A DNA stretch of 64,000 bases from Alistipes megaguti (GTDB taxonomy: Bacteria; Bacteroidota; Bacteroidia; Bacteroidales; Rikenellaceae), in contig NZ_LR027382.1 in the NCBI RefSeq assembly GCF_900604385.1, positions 2,271,001 to 2,335,000 on the forward strand, given 5' to 3'. This document shows, piece by piece, positions 27,704-37,699 of this stretch. Within the stretch, counting starts at the first letter, position 1. Every line of letters starts with the position of its first letter. The notes under the pieces were generated by a model, which was given only the letters and a program-made list of their open reading frames with translations, was not told the DNA's origin and did no database searches. A program made the translations under genes and the position numbers.

Positions 27704-28054
27704 CGTAGCGGCCGAAGCCATGCCACAGAGGAGCCTTCTCACCGAGAAGGTCCCTTTTCTGTTGCCTTTTCGCCCGCAGAGATTGTATTTGCTTGCCGGC
27801 CGGCCTTTCTGCCCCGACGCCCTTGTCTTCCCGCTTTGGCGCCCATGCCTTCCTTCTCGGGCCTCATGTCCGTCCATTCCGGGAAGCATCTCTTTCCGCC
27901 TTGTCATGCTTCTCTTTCCGACTTCCGGAACGAAGGCTTCGGGGTGTTGCGACCTCCGGTCTCCGGATGCGGCGGAGTTTTCCGGCACTGGTGGAACCTT
28001 GAAATTGTCCAATCTCCGGACCTGCGCTAGAAGAGCCTCTGGGGCCTTTTTTGA
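27704..28054. other. Gap with only a weak hairpin
   Basis: No convincing gene is seen between the SDR stop and the heparan-locus operator. A 7-bp stem (CCTTCTC/GAGAAGG, 27734-27750) followed by TCCCTTTTC may be a weak terminator for the SDR. The open frames here have no initiation context or recognisable sequence. Confidence 0.5.
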
Positions 28055-28158
28055 ACAAAATCAATATCGCGCTGGACAAAATCAAAGGTTATTTGAGCGG
28101 TTTTGAAAATCAATTCTTCAATTCTCGGGGTCTCTCCGGATGCTTATCGGTACTTTTG
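28055..28158 (+). promoter_or_regulatory. Candidate HTCS-controlled promoter A (GH88-PL12-SusCD operon)
   Basis: Direct repeats ACAAAATCAA at 28055 and 28076 are 21 bp apart. The -7 element TACTTTTG is at 28151-28158, exactly 75 bp from the start of the proximal repeat. No TTTG is present at the usual -33 distance, as expected of an activator-dependent promoter. The same geometry recurs at 45117-45220 (+) and 45075-44972 (-), the other two heparan-locus promoters, so this is probably the binding site of the HTCS encoded at 55597. Confidence 0.75.
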
Positions 28159-28198
28159 TATACCGAAAACAACCTGAACACAAAAACCTGAACCATTC

Positions 28199-29395
28199 AT
28201 GAGAAAAAACCTCCTCCTGATTCCGGGACTTTTTTCCCTGTTAGTGCTGGGCTCCTGCGGAGCGGGCCCCGATCCCAAACTCGAGAGCGTGAAGCATGCC
28301 ATCGACGTGGCCCGTTCGCAACTCGAACTTTCGTCGGCGGAGTTCGATTCGCTGCCGGGATTTCCGCGCTCGCTGATGCCGAAATTCAAGGTCGTGGACG
28401 CCAAGGACTGGACCAGCGGTTTCTATCCCGGGACGCTGTGGGAAGCCTACCGTCTGACGGGCGACGAACATCTGCGCGCCGAGGCCGAGAAATTCACCGC
28501 ACGGCTCGAGGGCATACAATATTATAAGGGTACGCACGATCTGGGCTTCATGGTCTTCTGCAGCTACGGACAGCAGCAGCAGACGCTTCACGATGCCCAT
28601 TCGGCCGAGGTGATTGTCGAGGCGGCCAACAGCCTCATTTCGCGCTGCGACTCGACCGTCGGTCTGATCCGCTCGTGGGACTTCGGCGAGTGGAACTACC
28701 CGGTGATCATCGACAACATGATGAATCTCGAGATGCTCTTCTGGGCCTCGAAGCACACGGGCGATCCGAAATACCGCAACGTGGCCGTCCGCCATGCCGA
28801 CCTCACGATGCAGAACCACTTCCGCGAGGACGGCAGTTCGTACCACGTGGTGAGCTACAACGACGACGGCACGGTCGAGAGCCGCGGTACGTTCCAGGGC
28901 TACTCCGATTCGTCGGCCTGGGCCCGCGGCCAGGGGTGGGGCCTCTACGGCTATACGATGTGCTATCGCGAGACGGGCGACACGAAGTATCTGGACCACG
29001 CCCGTCGGATCGCCTCGTTCATCATGAACCATCCCCGCACGCCGGCCGACCTGATTCCCTACTGGGACTACGATGCGCCGGACATTCCCGATGCTCCGCG
29101 CGATGCTTCGGCCGCGGCGGTGATCGCCTCGGCGCTCTTCGAACTCTCGACGCTGGTTCCCGAGGAGGAGGGGCGCAGCTACTTCGAGCGTGCCGAGCGG
29201 ATACTGATGAGCCTCTCGTCGGATGCCTACCTGGCCGAGAAGGGGACCAACGGCGGCTTTATCCTCCGCCACAGCGTCGGCCACCTGCCGGCCCACAGCG
29301 AGATCGACACGCCGCTCAACTATGCGGACTACTACTATCTGGAGGCCATCGGCCGCTATCTGTCGCTGCGGGGCGTGTCGCCCCGGGAGCTTTAA
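28199..29395 (+). CDS. GH88 unsaturated glucuronyl hydrolase
   Basis: This 398-residue lipoprotein (signal ending LLVLGSC) removes the 4,5-unsaturated uronic acid that lyases leave at the non-reducing end of glycosaminoglycan oligosaccharides. The (alpha/alpha)6 barrel shows WTSGFYPGTLWEAY, HDLGFMVF with Asp114 and IIDNMMNLEML with Asp172; their spacing agrees with the two catalytic aspartates of characterised unsaturated glucuronyl hydrolases. Later WARGQGWGLYG is typical of GH88. It is the first gene of the operon, behind a candidate HTCS promoter, and upstream of a PL12 lyase, so heparan-derived oligosaccharides are the likely substrate. Confidence 0.92.
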   Translation: MRKNLLLIPGLFSLLVLGSCGAGPDPKLESVKHAIDVARSQLELSSAEFDSLPGFPRSLMPKFKVVDAKDWTSGFYPGTLWEAYRLTGDEHLRAEAEKFTARLEGIQYYKGTHDLGFMVFCSYGQQQQTLHDAHSAEVIVEAANSLISRCDSTVGLIRSWDFGEWNYPVIIDNMMNLEMLFWASKHTGDPKYRNVAVRHADLTMQNHFREDGSSYHVVSYNDDGTVESRGTFQGYSDSSAWARGQGWGLYGYTMCYRETGDTKYLDHARRIASFIMNHPRTPADLIPYWDYDAPDIPDAPRDASAAAVIASALFELSTLVPEEEGRSYFERAERILMSLSSDAYLAEKGTNGGFILRHSVGHLPAHSEIDTPLNYADYYYLEAIGRYLSLRGVSPREL

Positions 29396-29423
29396 AGCGT
29401 AAAAACCCTAAAACCAATAACCT

Positions 29424-32378
29424 ATGAAACGAATCTTTACGAAGATCTCGCTGTATGGTCTCGTGATCTCGACGGCCCTTCTGACGGGGTGTCTGGGCGA
29501 CGAAATCCGGGGCACCGATGACGGCAGCGGTTCGGAGACGACCGATTCGACGATTCCCGGCAACAGCGTGATTGATGCACGCGTTTTCGAGGCGTTGAAT
29601 CTGGATCTTCCGGAACTGGCCTCCGTGAAGGCCTACTACGAGTCGGATCAGTACTATCTGGCCGCGCAGGCTCTGCTGAACTATTTCCGTACGCGGACGC
29701 AGGTCAATGCCAACGTCAACCTGATTGCGCCGTCGATCACGGCCGAGGAGCAGGCCCGGGCCGACTGGGCGCTTCCCGTCACGGGAGATGCGCAGGACGG
29801 CTACCGCTTCTGGGTCGACGGCTATGCCGACGGCGACCGTCCCTACTCCTACCAGACGGGCAGCAAACTCGACTGGACCAAACGCGCAACGGCCGAAACC
29901 GAGGAGCGCTTCCGCCTGCACCGCCTGCAATGGATGATCCCGCAGGGCAAGGCCTACCGCACGACGCTCGACGAAAACTACGTCACGTCGTGGATGTCGG
30001 TCTACGAGAGCTGGCTGGAGACCTTCCCGCTTCCGGCTGGCGACTACGATTTCAATGCCGATCCTTCGAGCCAGCCCGAGGAGGTGCGTGAGGCGCTCTA
30101 CGCCTGGCGTCCGATCGACGTGTCGTACCGTCTGGCCGATCAGTGCGACCTGATCTACTATTTCATGCAGTCGACCGCCTTCACGCCGCAGATGCTCGCC
30201 TCCTACCTGTCGAATCTGGTCGAGCAGGCCGGCCACGTGATGAACCACTACTCGGAGAACGGGGAGGAGCTGGCCCAGGAGTCCTATGCCGTATGGCGGG
30301 CCGGTACGATTTTCCCCGAGATGAAGCAGGCGGCCGAGTGGGTCAAGAGCGGTTCGCAGGCGATGAACGACGGCGTCGACATCTCGATTCTCAATCTGCT
30401 GGATCTTTCGTACGGCGGATTGTCGAAAGTTTCGGCCGCCTATGCCGCCGGAGACTACCGTCTGGCCCTGCAGGAGCTGCTCAACTACTACCGCACGCGC
30501 ACCCACGGTCTGAATCCCAACGTGAAGATCGAGAGCGACAAGGCTACGGATACCGAGAAGTCGTGGGCCGACTACGCCTTCCGTGAAAACGGCTACCGCT
30601 TCTATGTGAAGAACTATTTCGATGCGTCGGCCGGGTCGAACGTTCCCTATTCCTACCTGAATGCGGAGGGGACGGGCATCGACTGGACGATCTGGCCCAC
30701 GAAGGAGCAGGAGCACCGCTACCAGCTGCACCGCCACCAGTGGATGATCCTGCAGGGCAAGGCCTACAATGCGACGCACGACGAGCGTTACGTGGCGAAC
30801 TGGATGGAGGTCTACGGCGACTGGCTGCGTCAGAACCCCAAACCCGACGTGGATCTCGACTATACGGTCTATCCCGAGAATCTGCCTGCGGAGTATCGCA
30901 ATGCGGGGTGGTCGTGGCGACCGCTGGACGTTGCGGCGCGGGTGATCGACCAGTGCGGGCTGCTGGAGTACTACCAGAATTCGGAGACTGTGACGGCCGA
31001 GTGGCTTTCGACCGTGCTCAAGCACCTCGACGAGCAGGTGAACCATATCATGAAGAACTACTCCACGACGTCGAACCATCTGATCACGCAGGCCCAGGCG
31101 GTGACCTTCGCGGGCATGCTCTTCCCCGAGCTGAAGAATGCCGCAACGTGGCGGACGAACGGTCCGGGCGTGCTCGGACAGCAGGTTACGGCGCAGTATT
31201 TCAACGACGGCTGGCTCAAGGACGGCGACCTTTCGTACCACATTTCGGGCATCGAGGATTTCCGTTCGTCGCTGCTCGTGGCGCAGCTCAACGGCGGTGA
31301 GAGCTACTTCCCGTCGAATTTCGTGTCGTCGATGCGCAAGATGACCGATGTGGTGATGAACATGATCTACCCGGACTATTCGGTGCCCAACATGGCCGAT
31401 ACGCGGGCTGCGTCGTGGACCAAGAGCGTGCTGACGCGCAACCTGAAGAACTACATGACGCTCTTCCCCGACAATGCCGAACTGACGTGGCTGGCCACCG
31501 AGGGGGCGCAGGGCACGCAGCCCGCGACAAATGTCGTGACGTTCCCCGACGGCGGCTACTACGTGATGCGTACGGGCTGGACGATGCAGGATCTGATGAT
31601 GGTGCTGCAGAATACGCCGGACGGTCCCTCGGAGCAGTGGCACCGCCAGTCGGACAACAATACGTTCGAACTCTGGGCCAAGGGCCGCAACTTCTTCCCC
31701 GATTCGGGAGCGGGCTCTTACGGCGGCAATTCGGAGTCGAATGCCATCCGTTCGCGCTACGCCGCCACGACGGCCCACAATACGCTGACGCTCGACGGCC
31801 GGAACGTCTCGAGCGACGGCCGCATGCTCAAGCAGGAGTCGAAATCGACCTCGTCGTACGCCTACGAGGTGCTGGTGCTGGAGAACCCCTCCTACACGGG
31901 GCTGACCCACCGGCGCACGATCTTCCTGGTCAACAACAAGTTCTACGTGATCCTCGACGAGGGCTACGGCTCGGCCGAGGGTACGGTCAACCTGAACTTC
32001 AACGTGACGCCGGGCGACGATTCGCAGGTGGTGCTCGATTCGTCGGAGAACGGTTTCCACACGGCCTTCGGCGACGGCAACAACCTCTACGTGCGGAGCG
32101 CTTCGAACAAGGAGATGACCTTCGCCGAGAAGCAGGGCTTCGTGGCCTACAACGTCGTGACCTCCTCCTACAAGGAGACCGCGCGCAAGGCCTATCAGCT
32201 CAACGTGACGAAGAGCGCTTCGGACGAGGCGGTTCGTTACGTGACGGTGCTCTATCCGACGACGGATGCCACGGCCGTGAAGGGCTTCGAGAGCGACCTG
32301 GGCGAATGGTCGGCCTCGGGGGCCTCGATCTCGGTCCGTATCGACGGCAAGACCTACAACCTGTCGTATACGCTGTAA
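29424..32378 (+). CDS. PL12 heparan-sulfate lyase with duplicated N-terminal helical domain
   Basis: This 984-residue lipoprotein (signal ending STALLTGC) is a heparinase III-type lyase. The C-terminal two thirds is a normal PL12 enzyme: helical domain (about 322-640), then beta-sandwich domain with FFPDSGAGSY and AHNTLTLDGRN. Expected catalytic residues are present: Asn551 (SNHL), Tyr605 (LSYHIS), His785 (AHNTL). Residues about 54-315 are an extra copy of the first half of the helical domain: LAAQALLNYFRTRT and RLHRLQWMIPQGKAY mirror LALQELLNYYRTRT and QLHRHQWMILQGKAY. In the extra copy the catalytic Asn-His is Glu-Glu (NGEELAQ), and the Tyr region is absent, so it should be non-catalytic. 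It follows GH88 by 28 bases. Confidence 0.9.
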   Translation: MKRIFTKISLYGLVISTALLTGCLGDEIRGTDDGSGSETTDSTIPGNSVIDARVFEALNLDLPELASVKAYYESDQYYLAAQALLNYFRTRTQVNANVNLIAPSITAEEQARADWALPVTGDAQDGYRFWVDGYADGDRPYSYQTGSKLDWTKRATAETEERFRLHRLQWMIPQGKAYRTTLDENYVTSWMSVYESWLETFPLPAGDYDFNADPSSQPEEVREALYAWRPIDVSYRLADQCDLIYYFMQSTAFTPQMLASYLSNLVEQAGHVMNHYSENGEELAQESYAVWRAGTIFPEMKQAAEWVKSGSQAMNDGVDISILNLLDLSYGGLSKVSAAYAAGDYRLALQELLNYYRTRTHGLNPNVKIESDKATDTEKSWADYAFRENGYRFYVKNYFDASAGSNVPYSYLNAEGTGIDWTIWPTKEQEHRYQLHRHQWMILQGKAYNATHDERYVANWMEVYGDWLRQNPKPDVDLDYTVYPENLPAEYRNAGWSWRPLDVAARVIDQCGLLEYYQNSETVTAEWLSTVLKHLDEQVNHIMKNYSTTSNHLITQAQAVTFAGMLFPELKNAATWRTNGPGVLGQQVTAQYFNDGWLKDGDLSYHISGIEDFRSSLLVAQLNGGESYFPSNFVSSMRKMTDVVMNMIYPDYSVPNMADTRAASWTKSVLTRNLKNYMTLFPDNAELTWLATEGAQGTQPATNVVTFPDGGYYVMRTGWTMQDLMMVLQNTPDGPSEQWHRQSDNNTFELWAKGRNFFPDSGAGSYGGNSESNAIRSRYAATTAHNTLTLDGRNVSSDGRMLKQESKSTSSYAYEVLVLENPSYTGLTHRRTIFLVNNKFYVILDEGYGSAEGTVNLNFNVTPGDDSQVVLDSSENGFHTAFGDGNNLYVRSASNKEMTFAEKQGFVAYNVVTSSYKETARKAYQLNVTKSASDEAVRYVTVLYPTTDATAVKGFESDLGEWSASGASISVRIDGKTYNLSYTL

Positions 32379-32399
32379 ACCTAAAACTGCAAAACGAAT

Positions 32400-34508
32400 A
32401 TGAAATCACTGTTTCGAAATATCTGTCTTGCCGTGCTCGGACTGTTGGGCGCGGCGGCCTTCACGGCCTGCGGAGAGGATGAGACGTCGGACGGCGGTCT
32501 GGATCTCTACTATGCGTCGATCGTCGACATCGGTCCTTCGATGCTCTTCAATTCGGATGCGCCGACGTGGTACGGCCCCACGCCGTCGGAGTTTGCCATC
32601 ACGGCCATCACCCTCAATGATGCGGCGGTCACGAGCGAGAGCTTCACGATCAACTCGACGACGGGTGTGGTCTCGATCACCCATACGGAGAATCTCGAGC
32701 CGGGGGTCTACAAACTGACCGTTTCGTGCCTTTCGGGCGGCGTCCGCCATACGTTCAAGGACATCTTCACGGTCCACATGTCGCCGGCCACGCCCGAGGC
32801 GCTGGAGCTCAGCTCGCCGACGCTGGAGATTCCCTATGCCGAGCTGGAGACCAGCGAGGCCAAGGTGACGGTGACGCCCGTGGGCGAGTCCGTATCGATC
32901 CAGAGCTACAGTCTGGTCCAGCCCGAGGGCGCGGAGTACTTCGCGATCTCGCTGGCCGGTGAGGTGACGCTCAACGCCAACTTCAAGGGCGAGGTGATGC
33001 CGGGCAACTACCCGCTGCCGATCACGGTGAAGACCTACGCCGGCGAGATGACCTACGAGGGTCTGCTGACGGGCCGCATCACGAGCGAACCGCTTTCGGT
33101 GAGCTATCCCACGTCGTCCGGCCGCATTGAGGCCGGGATGTCCTTCCTCGGCACGACGCCGACGCTGAAGGGTTCGCCCGACGAGGTGGCATGGACCATC
33201 CGCCAGATCCGCCCGGGCGAGGGGAGTCCGGAGACGGATCTGATCAAGATCGACCCGGCGACGGGTGTCATTTCGGTCGACGAGGGCAACAACTTGCAGG
33301 TCGGTGCGGTCTATACGCTGGACCTGACGGTGACCAACAGCTTCGGGTCGACGGATTTCGACGGCGCCTACACGCTGACGGTTGTCGACTACATAGAACC
33401 CATCGACGCCTCGACCTTTGCCTACGATCCCGTTGAGGCGATCCAGGGCGGCGAATTCAAGGCCGAGAAGCGCAGCGGCTTTGTCGGTGACGAGGCGGTC
33501 TTCGCCTTCGGAACGCTGCCGGCAGCCGTCGAGGGCCAGTTGACGATTGATCAGGCAACGGGTGCTGTTTCGGCCGCCAAGGGCCATTCGATTCCGCTGG
33601 GCGATTATGAGATTCCGGTGGTGGCCTCCAACCTGAAGGGTCAGGCCGAGACCACGCTCCGACTGACCGTGGGCGAGAATCCCTACTACTTCACGACGAT
33701 CAGCTACGGCAATAATCTGGGTCTGACGCCGGCGGAGAACTACGCCAGCCAGTTCCGCTGCCCGACGTCGGGCGATCTGACGTCGCTGCAGCTCACCCCG
33801 ACGACCGATGCCAAACCGGGTACGCAGCTGACGTGGTCGATCAAGATCAAGCATCAGTGTAAAGAGACGCTCATCGACTCGCAGACGGGTGTCATCTCGC
33901 CCAAGGGCTTCAAGGCCAACAACGGCGGCCTGATTCTGGTGACGGCGACGGCCGGCAAGGGCCAGGTCGGCGAGACCTCGGTGACGGTTCCGGTCTTCTT
34001 CTCGTTCATCCAGGCCGTGAGCGGCGTGACGATCCACTATACGCCGTTCGTCTTCCAGGTGAACCCGCGCACGGGCGGCACGTCGGCTGCGCCGACCGTC
34101 GAGGGCGTCGATCCGTCGCTCTTTGCGATCGACTACCGTCGTACGTTCAACTATTACAACATTGCCGGTCCGCACACCGACGGACAGCCTTCGGTGGCAG
34201 GGTCGCTCATGAACATCGTCTGGAGTTCCTACTACACGAGCATCGGCAGCGCCACGGTCAACATGGGCTCGAAGGATCCCGTCTCCTACTATTCGAACTC
34301 GTCGCGGTTGAGCTCGGCGCTGTGCTACGTCGATCCCACGACGAAGGCGCTGGTTGTCAACCCGAACAAGTGGGTCGATGGCAACGGTGTGGCCGCCAAC
34401 GGAGCGATGATCGGTCAGATGACCTTCGTCACGGACGGCAATTCGGGCAATGTGAGCAACGGTTCGCAGGTCTTCCCGATCTGGATCTGGTTCGACGAGA
34501 AATTTTAA
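32400..34508 (+). CDS. Surface glycan-binding lipoprotein of the heparan PUL
   Basis: This 702-residue lipoprotein (signal ending AAAFTAC) is built of several Ig/cadherin-like beta modules. The recurring pattern FTINSTTGVVSI, IKIDPATGVISV, LTIDQATGAVSA and LIDSQTGVISP marks four repeats, and a distinct C-terminal domain starts near residue 540. Position between the PL12 lyase and SusC matches the surface glycan-binding protein of the Bacteroides thetaiotaomicron heparan locus, and the general make-up agrees with that family. It should recruit heparin/heparan sulfate chains at the cell surface. Binding residues cannot be assigned. Confidence 0.8.
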   Translation: MKSLFRNICLAVLGLLGAAAFTACGEDETSDGGLDLYYASIVDIGPSMLFNSDAPTWYGPTPSEFAITAITLNDAAVTSESFTINSTTGVVSITHTENLEPGVYKLTVSCLSGGVRHTFKDIFTVHMSPATPEALELSSPTLEIPYAELETSEAKVTVTPVGESVSIQSYSLVQPEGAEYFAISLAGEVTLNANFKGEVMPGNYPLPITVKTYAGEMTYEGLLTGRITSEPLSVSYPTSSGRIEAGMSFLGTTPTLKGSPDEVAWTIRQIRPGEGSPETDLIKIDPATGVISVDEGNNLQVGAVYTLDLTVTNSFGSTDFDGAYTLTVVDYIEPIDASTFAYDPVEAIQGGEFKAEKRSGFVGDEAVFAFGTLPAAVEGQLTIDQATGAVSAAKGHSIPLGDYEIPVVASNLKGQAETTLRLTVGENPYYFTTISYGNNLGLTPAENYASQFRCPTSGDLTSLQLTPTTDAKPGTQLTWSIKIKHQCKETLIDSQTGVISPKGFKANNGGLILVTATAGKGQVGETSVTVPVFFSFIQAVSGVTIHYTPFVFQVNPRTGGTSAAPTVEGVDPSLFAIDYRRTFNYYNIAGPHTDGQPSVAGSLMNIVWSSYYTSIGSATVNMGSKDPVSYYSNSSRLSSALCYVDPTTKALVVNPNKWVDGNGVAANGAMIGQMTFVTDGNSGNVSNGSQVFPIWIWFDEKF

Positions 34509-34517
34509 CCTAACGGA

Positions 34518-37500
34518 ATGAAACCTATGAAACATATATTGAACCGGGCATTCGGGCTGCGGGGGGTATTGACCCTCCTGGCCCTGACGGTGGTCTTCGC
34601 GGCCACGGCCCAGAACAAGATAACGGGCAAGGTGACCGACGAGAACAACCAGCCGGCCATCGGAGCCAACGTCGTGGTGAAGGGCACGACGCAGGGCGTC
34701 TCGACGGACCTGAAGGGCACCTACACGCTCTCGGTCAAGAAGGGAGCCGTACTGGTCTTCTCCTACCTGGGCTACAAGCAGCAGGAGGTGACCGTGAACA
34801 CGCAGACGGTCATCGACGTCAAACTCGAACCCGAAACCAACGTGATGGACGAGGTGGTCGTGGTGGGTTACGGCGCCCAGAAGCGCAGCGACCTGACGGG
34901 AGCCATCGCCTCGGTCTCGGCCAAGGATGTCGAGGGCTTCAAGTCGGGATCGGTCATGGAGGCGCTGGGCGGCCAGATTGCCGGTGTGCAGATTACGGCG
35001 ACGGACGGTACGCCGGGTGCGGGCTTCGACATCAAGATCCGCGGTATCGGCTCGGTGAACGGTGAGACGACGCCGCTCTACATCGTCGACGGCTTCCAGG
35101 TCGACAACATCGACTACCTCTCGAACTCGGACATCGCCTCGATCGAGGTGCTGAAGGATGCCTCGTCGTCGGCCATCTACGGATCGCGCGCCGCGAACGG
35201 CGTGGTGATGGTGACGACCAAGTCGGGCAAGGTGGGACGTCCGGTGGTGACCTACAACGGATCGGCCAGCTACCGCGACATCTCGCGGACGCTCGATCTG
35301 CTGACGCCCTACGAGTTCGTGCGGCTGCAGACCGAGGCGTGGCCCGACAAGTTCGGCGACACCTACTACAAGTCGGGCAACGACGACAACGGGGTTCCCT
35401 ATCGTTACCAGACGCTGGACGACTACATCGGCGTAGCGGGCATCGACTGGCAGGGCGAGACCTTCCAGCCCACGTGGTCGCAGGATCACAATGTCTCGGT
35501 GTCGGGCGGTTCGGACAAGACGAAGTATGCCTTCTCGTTCTCGGACTTCCTCGAGAACGGTATCTTCAAGAACAGTGCCTTCAACAAGATCACGGCCAAG
35601 ATGCGCGTGAACCACAAGATCTCGAAGCTGCTCTCGATCGACGCCACGGTCAACTACGCCTTTACGGACAAGCGCGGTATGGGAACGTCGGGCGACAACG
35701 GCCGTTTCAACATGCTGGGTCAGATTCTGCGGGCCCGCCCGACGGGCGGTCTGCGGATGACCGACGAGGAGCTGCTCAATTCGGCGATCGACCCGCTGGA
35801 GCTCGAGTCGTCGGAGTCGCTCTCGCAGGTGAACCCCATCAAGCAGGCCGAGTCGGTGACCAACACCAAGAAGGCGGAGATGTGGGGCGGCAACCTGGCG
35901 CTGAACTTCAACTTCGGCAAGGGGTGGAGCTTCCGCATGGCCGGATCGTACAACACGACCAACACGCGCAACTACCAGTTCTACTACGACGGATCGAAGG
36001 AGGCCTACCGCAACGGCCAGACCCCCTACGGCTCGACGCAGATGACGCGCGACGTGCGCTGGACGAACTTCAACTACCTGACCTACAAATATAAGCAGAA
36101 GAACGGCCACGCCTTCGACGTGATGCTGGGTCAGGAGACTTCGTTCCGCGGAACGGAGTATCTGAAGGGACAGGCGACCGACTTTCCGTTCGACAACCTG
36201 GGCAACGACAACCTCGGTCTGGGCGCCACGCCGAGCCAGGTGACCTCGTCGCGGTCGGACAACCTGCTGGTGTCGTTCTTCGCGCGCGGCAACTACAGCT
36301 ACAAGGACCGCTATCTGTTCACGGCGACGATCCGAGCCGACGGTTCGACGGTCTTCTCGAAGAACAACAAGTGGGGTTACTTCCCGTCGTTCTCGGCGGC
36401 ATGGCGCATCTCGGAGGAGCCCTTCATGAAGAAGCAGGAGGTGATTTCGAACCTCAAGCTGCGAGCCGGCTGGGGCGTCGTGGGTAACGACCGCATCACG
36501 AACTACCTCTCGCTGACGCTCTACACGCAGAACAAGTACGGCTACGGCAACAGCCTCATCACGGTGCTCTCGCCCAAGCAGCTGCCCAACGAGGATCTCA
36601 AGTGGGAGGCTTCGCAGAGTACGAACATCGGTCTGGATCTGGGTCTGTTCCGCAACCGGCTGAACATCACGGCCGACCTCTTCCTCAAGGATACGAAGGA
36701 TCTGCTGATGGCGGCCAACAAGGCCTATGTTTCGGGCTTCGGGTCGCAGTGGCAGAACGTGGGCAAGATCCGCAACAAGGGTCTCGAGCTGGCGATCAAC
36801 TCGACGAACATCGCCTCGAAGAGCGGCTTCCGCTGGACGACGGACTTCAACATCTCGTTCATCCGCAACGAGCTGCGTGCGCTGGCCGACGGCGCCCGGA
36901 CGATGTACACGGCCGCCAGCTGGAACAGCGACTACACGGGTTACGACTACATGGCGCAGGTGGGTCAGTCGCTGGGTCTGATCTACGGTTATGTCTTCGA
37001 CGGGGTCTACCAGTCGTCGGATTTCGAGGTGGACGCCGCCACGGGTGAGACGCGCCTGCGTGCGGGCGTGCCCGACATGTCGGAGCACTACACGAGCGGC
37101 ACGTTCGGCCCCGGCGTGGTGAAGTACAAGGATGTGGACGGCGACGGCAAGATCACGACGAACGACCGCACGGTGATCGGCAACGGTACGCCGAAGTGGT
37201 ACGGAGGTATCACCAACACCTTCTCCTACAAGGGCATCGACCTGAGCTTCATGTTCCAGTTCAACTACGGCAACGACGTCTACAACGCCACGCGCATGTA
37301 CGCCTCGCAGACGCAGGACCAGCGTTCGAACATGATGGCCGAGGTGGCCGACCGCTGGACGGCGACCAACGCCTCGAACAGCGTTCCGCGCTGGGACGGC
37401 TACGTGAAGAACGAGCTCTACTCGCGCTTTGTCGAGGACGGATCGTTCCTGCGACTGAAGAACCTCACGGTGGGGTACACGCTGCCGCAGCACTGGACGC

Positions 37501-37685
37501 GGAAGTTCTACGTCTCGAAGCTGCGCATCTACTTCACGGCGCAGAACCTCTTCGTGGTGACGGGCTACTCGGGCTACGATCCGGAGGTGAACATGCGGGC
37601 CTCGAACCCGATGACGCCGTCGTTCGACTGGGGCGCCTATCCGCGCAGCAAAGTATATACGATGGGTCTTGACCTGTCCTTCTAA
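34518..37685 (+). CDS. SusC-like TonB-dependent transporter (heparan PUL)
   Basis: This 1055-residue outer-membrane importer has signal peptide (GVLTLLALTVVFAATAQ), a carboxypeptidase-regulatory-like domain (about residues 35-110: GKVTDENNQPAIGANVVVKG), a plug with DASSSAIYGSRAANG, and a barrel ending in GMGLDLSF-like residues (MGLDLSF). It lies 9 bases after the surface glycan-binding gene and 14 before SusD. Its expected cargo is heparan sulfate oligosaccharides. Start MKPMKHIL; the internal Met4 is an equal alternative. Confidence 0.95.
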   Translation: MKPMKHILNRAFGLRGVLTLLALTVVFAATAQNKITGKVTDENNQPAIGANVVVKGTTQGVSTDLKGTYTLSVKKGAVLVFSYLGYKQQEVTVNTQTVIDVKLEPETNVMDEVVVVGYGAQKRSDLTGAIASVSAKDVEGFKSGSVMEALGGQIAGVQITATDGTPGAGFDIKIRGIGSVNGETTPLYIVDGFQVDNIDYLSNSDIASIEVLKDASSSAIYGSRAANGVVMVTTKSGKVGRPVVTYNGSASYRDISRTLDLLTPYEFVRLQTEAWPDKFGDTYYKSGNDDNGVPYRYQTLDDYIGVAGIDWQGETFQPTWSQDHNVSVSGGSDKTKYAFSFSDFLENGIFKNSAFNKITAKMRVNHKISKLLSIDATVNYAFTDKRGMGTSGDNGRFNMLGQILRARPTGGLRMTDEELLNSAIDPLELESSESLSQVNPIKQAESVTNTKKAEMWGGNLALNFNFGKGWSFRMAGSYNTTNTRNYQFYYDGSKEAYRNGQTPYGSTQMTRDVRWTNFNYLTYKYKQKNGHAFDVMLGQETSFRGTEYLKGQATDFPFDNLGNDNLGLGATPSQVTSSRSDNLLVSFFARGNYSYKDRYLFTATIRADGSTVFSKNNKWGYFPSFSAAWRISEEPFMKKQEVISNLKLRAGWGVVGNDRITNYLSLTLYTQNKYGYGNSLITVLSPKQLPNEDLKWEASQSTNIGLDLGLFRNRLNITADLFLKDTKDLLMAANKAYVSGFGSQWQNVGKIRNKGLELAINSTNIASKSGFRWTTDFNISFIRNELRALADGARTMYTAASWNSDYTGYDYMAQVGQSLGLIYGYVFDGVYQSSDFEVDAATGETRLRAGVPDMSEHYTSGTFGPGVVKYKDVDGDGKITTNDRTVIGNGTPKWYGGITNTFSYKGIDLSFMFQFNYGNDVYNATRMYASQTQDQRSNMMAEVADRWTATNASNSVPRWDGYVKNELYSRFVEDGSFLRLKNLTVGYTLPQHWTRKFYVSKLRIYFTAQNLFVVTGYSGYDPEVNMRASNPMTPSFDWGAYPRSKVYTMGLDLSF

Positions 37686-37699
37686 AAAGCAAACGAACT

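Noticed and set aside
27720..28106. Possible 128-residue protein upstream of GH88
   Set aside because: No similarity, no promoter or start context, and its end overlaps the conserved direct-repeat operator.
32406..37493. Antisense open frame of about 1695 codons opposite the surface binder and SusC
   Set aside because: Same cause: composition (VRR, HRR, DRR runs) is that of a codon-bias shadow; both sense genes are well supported.
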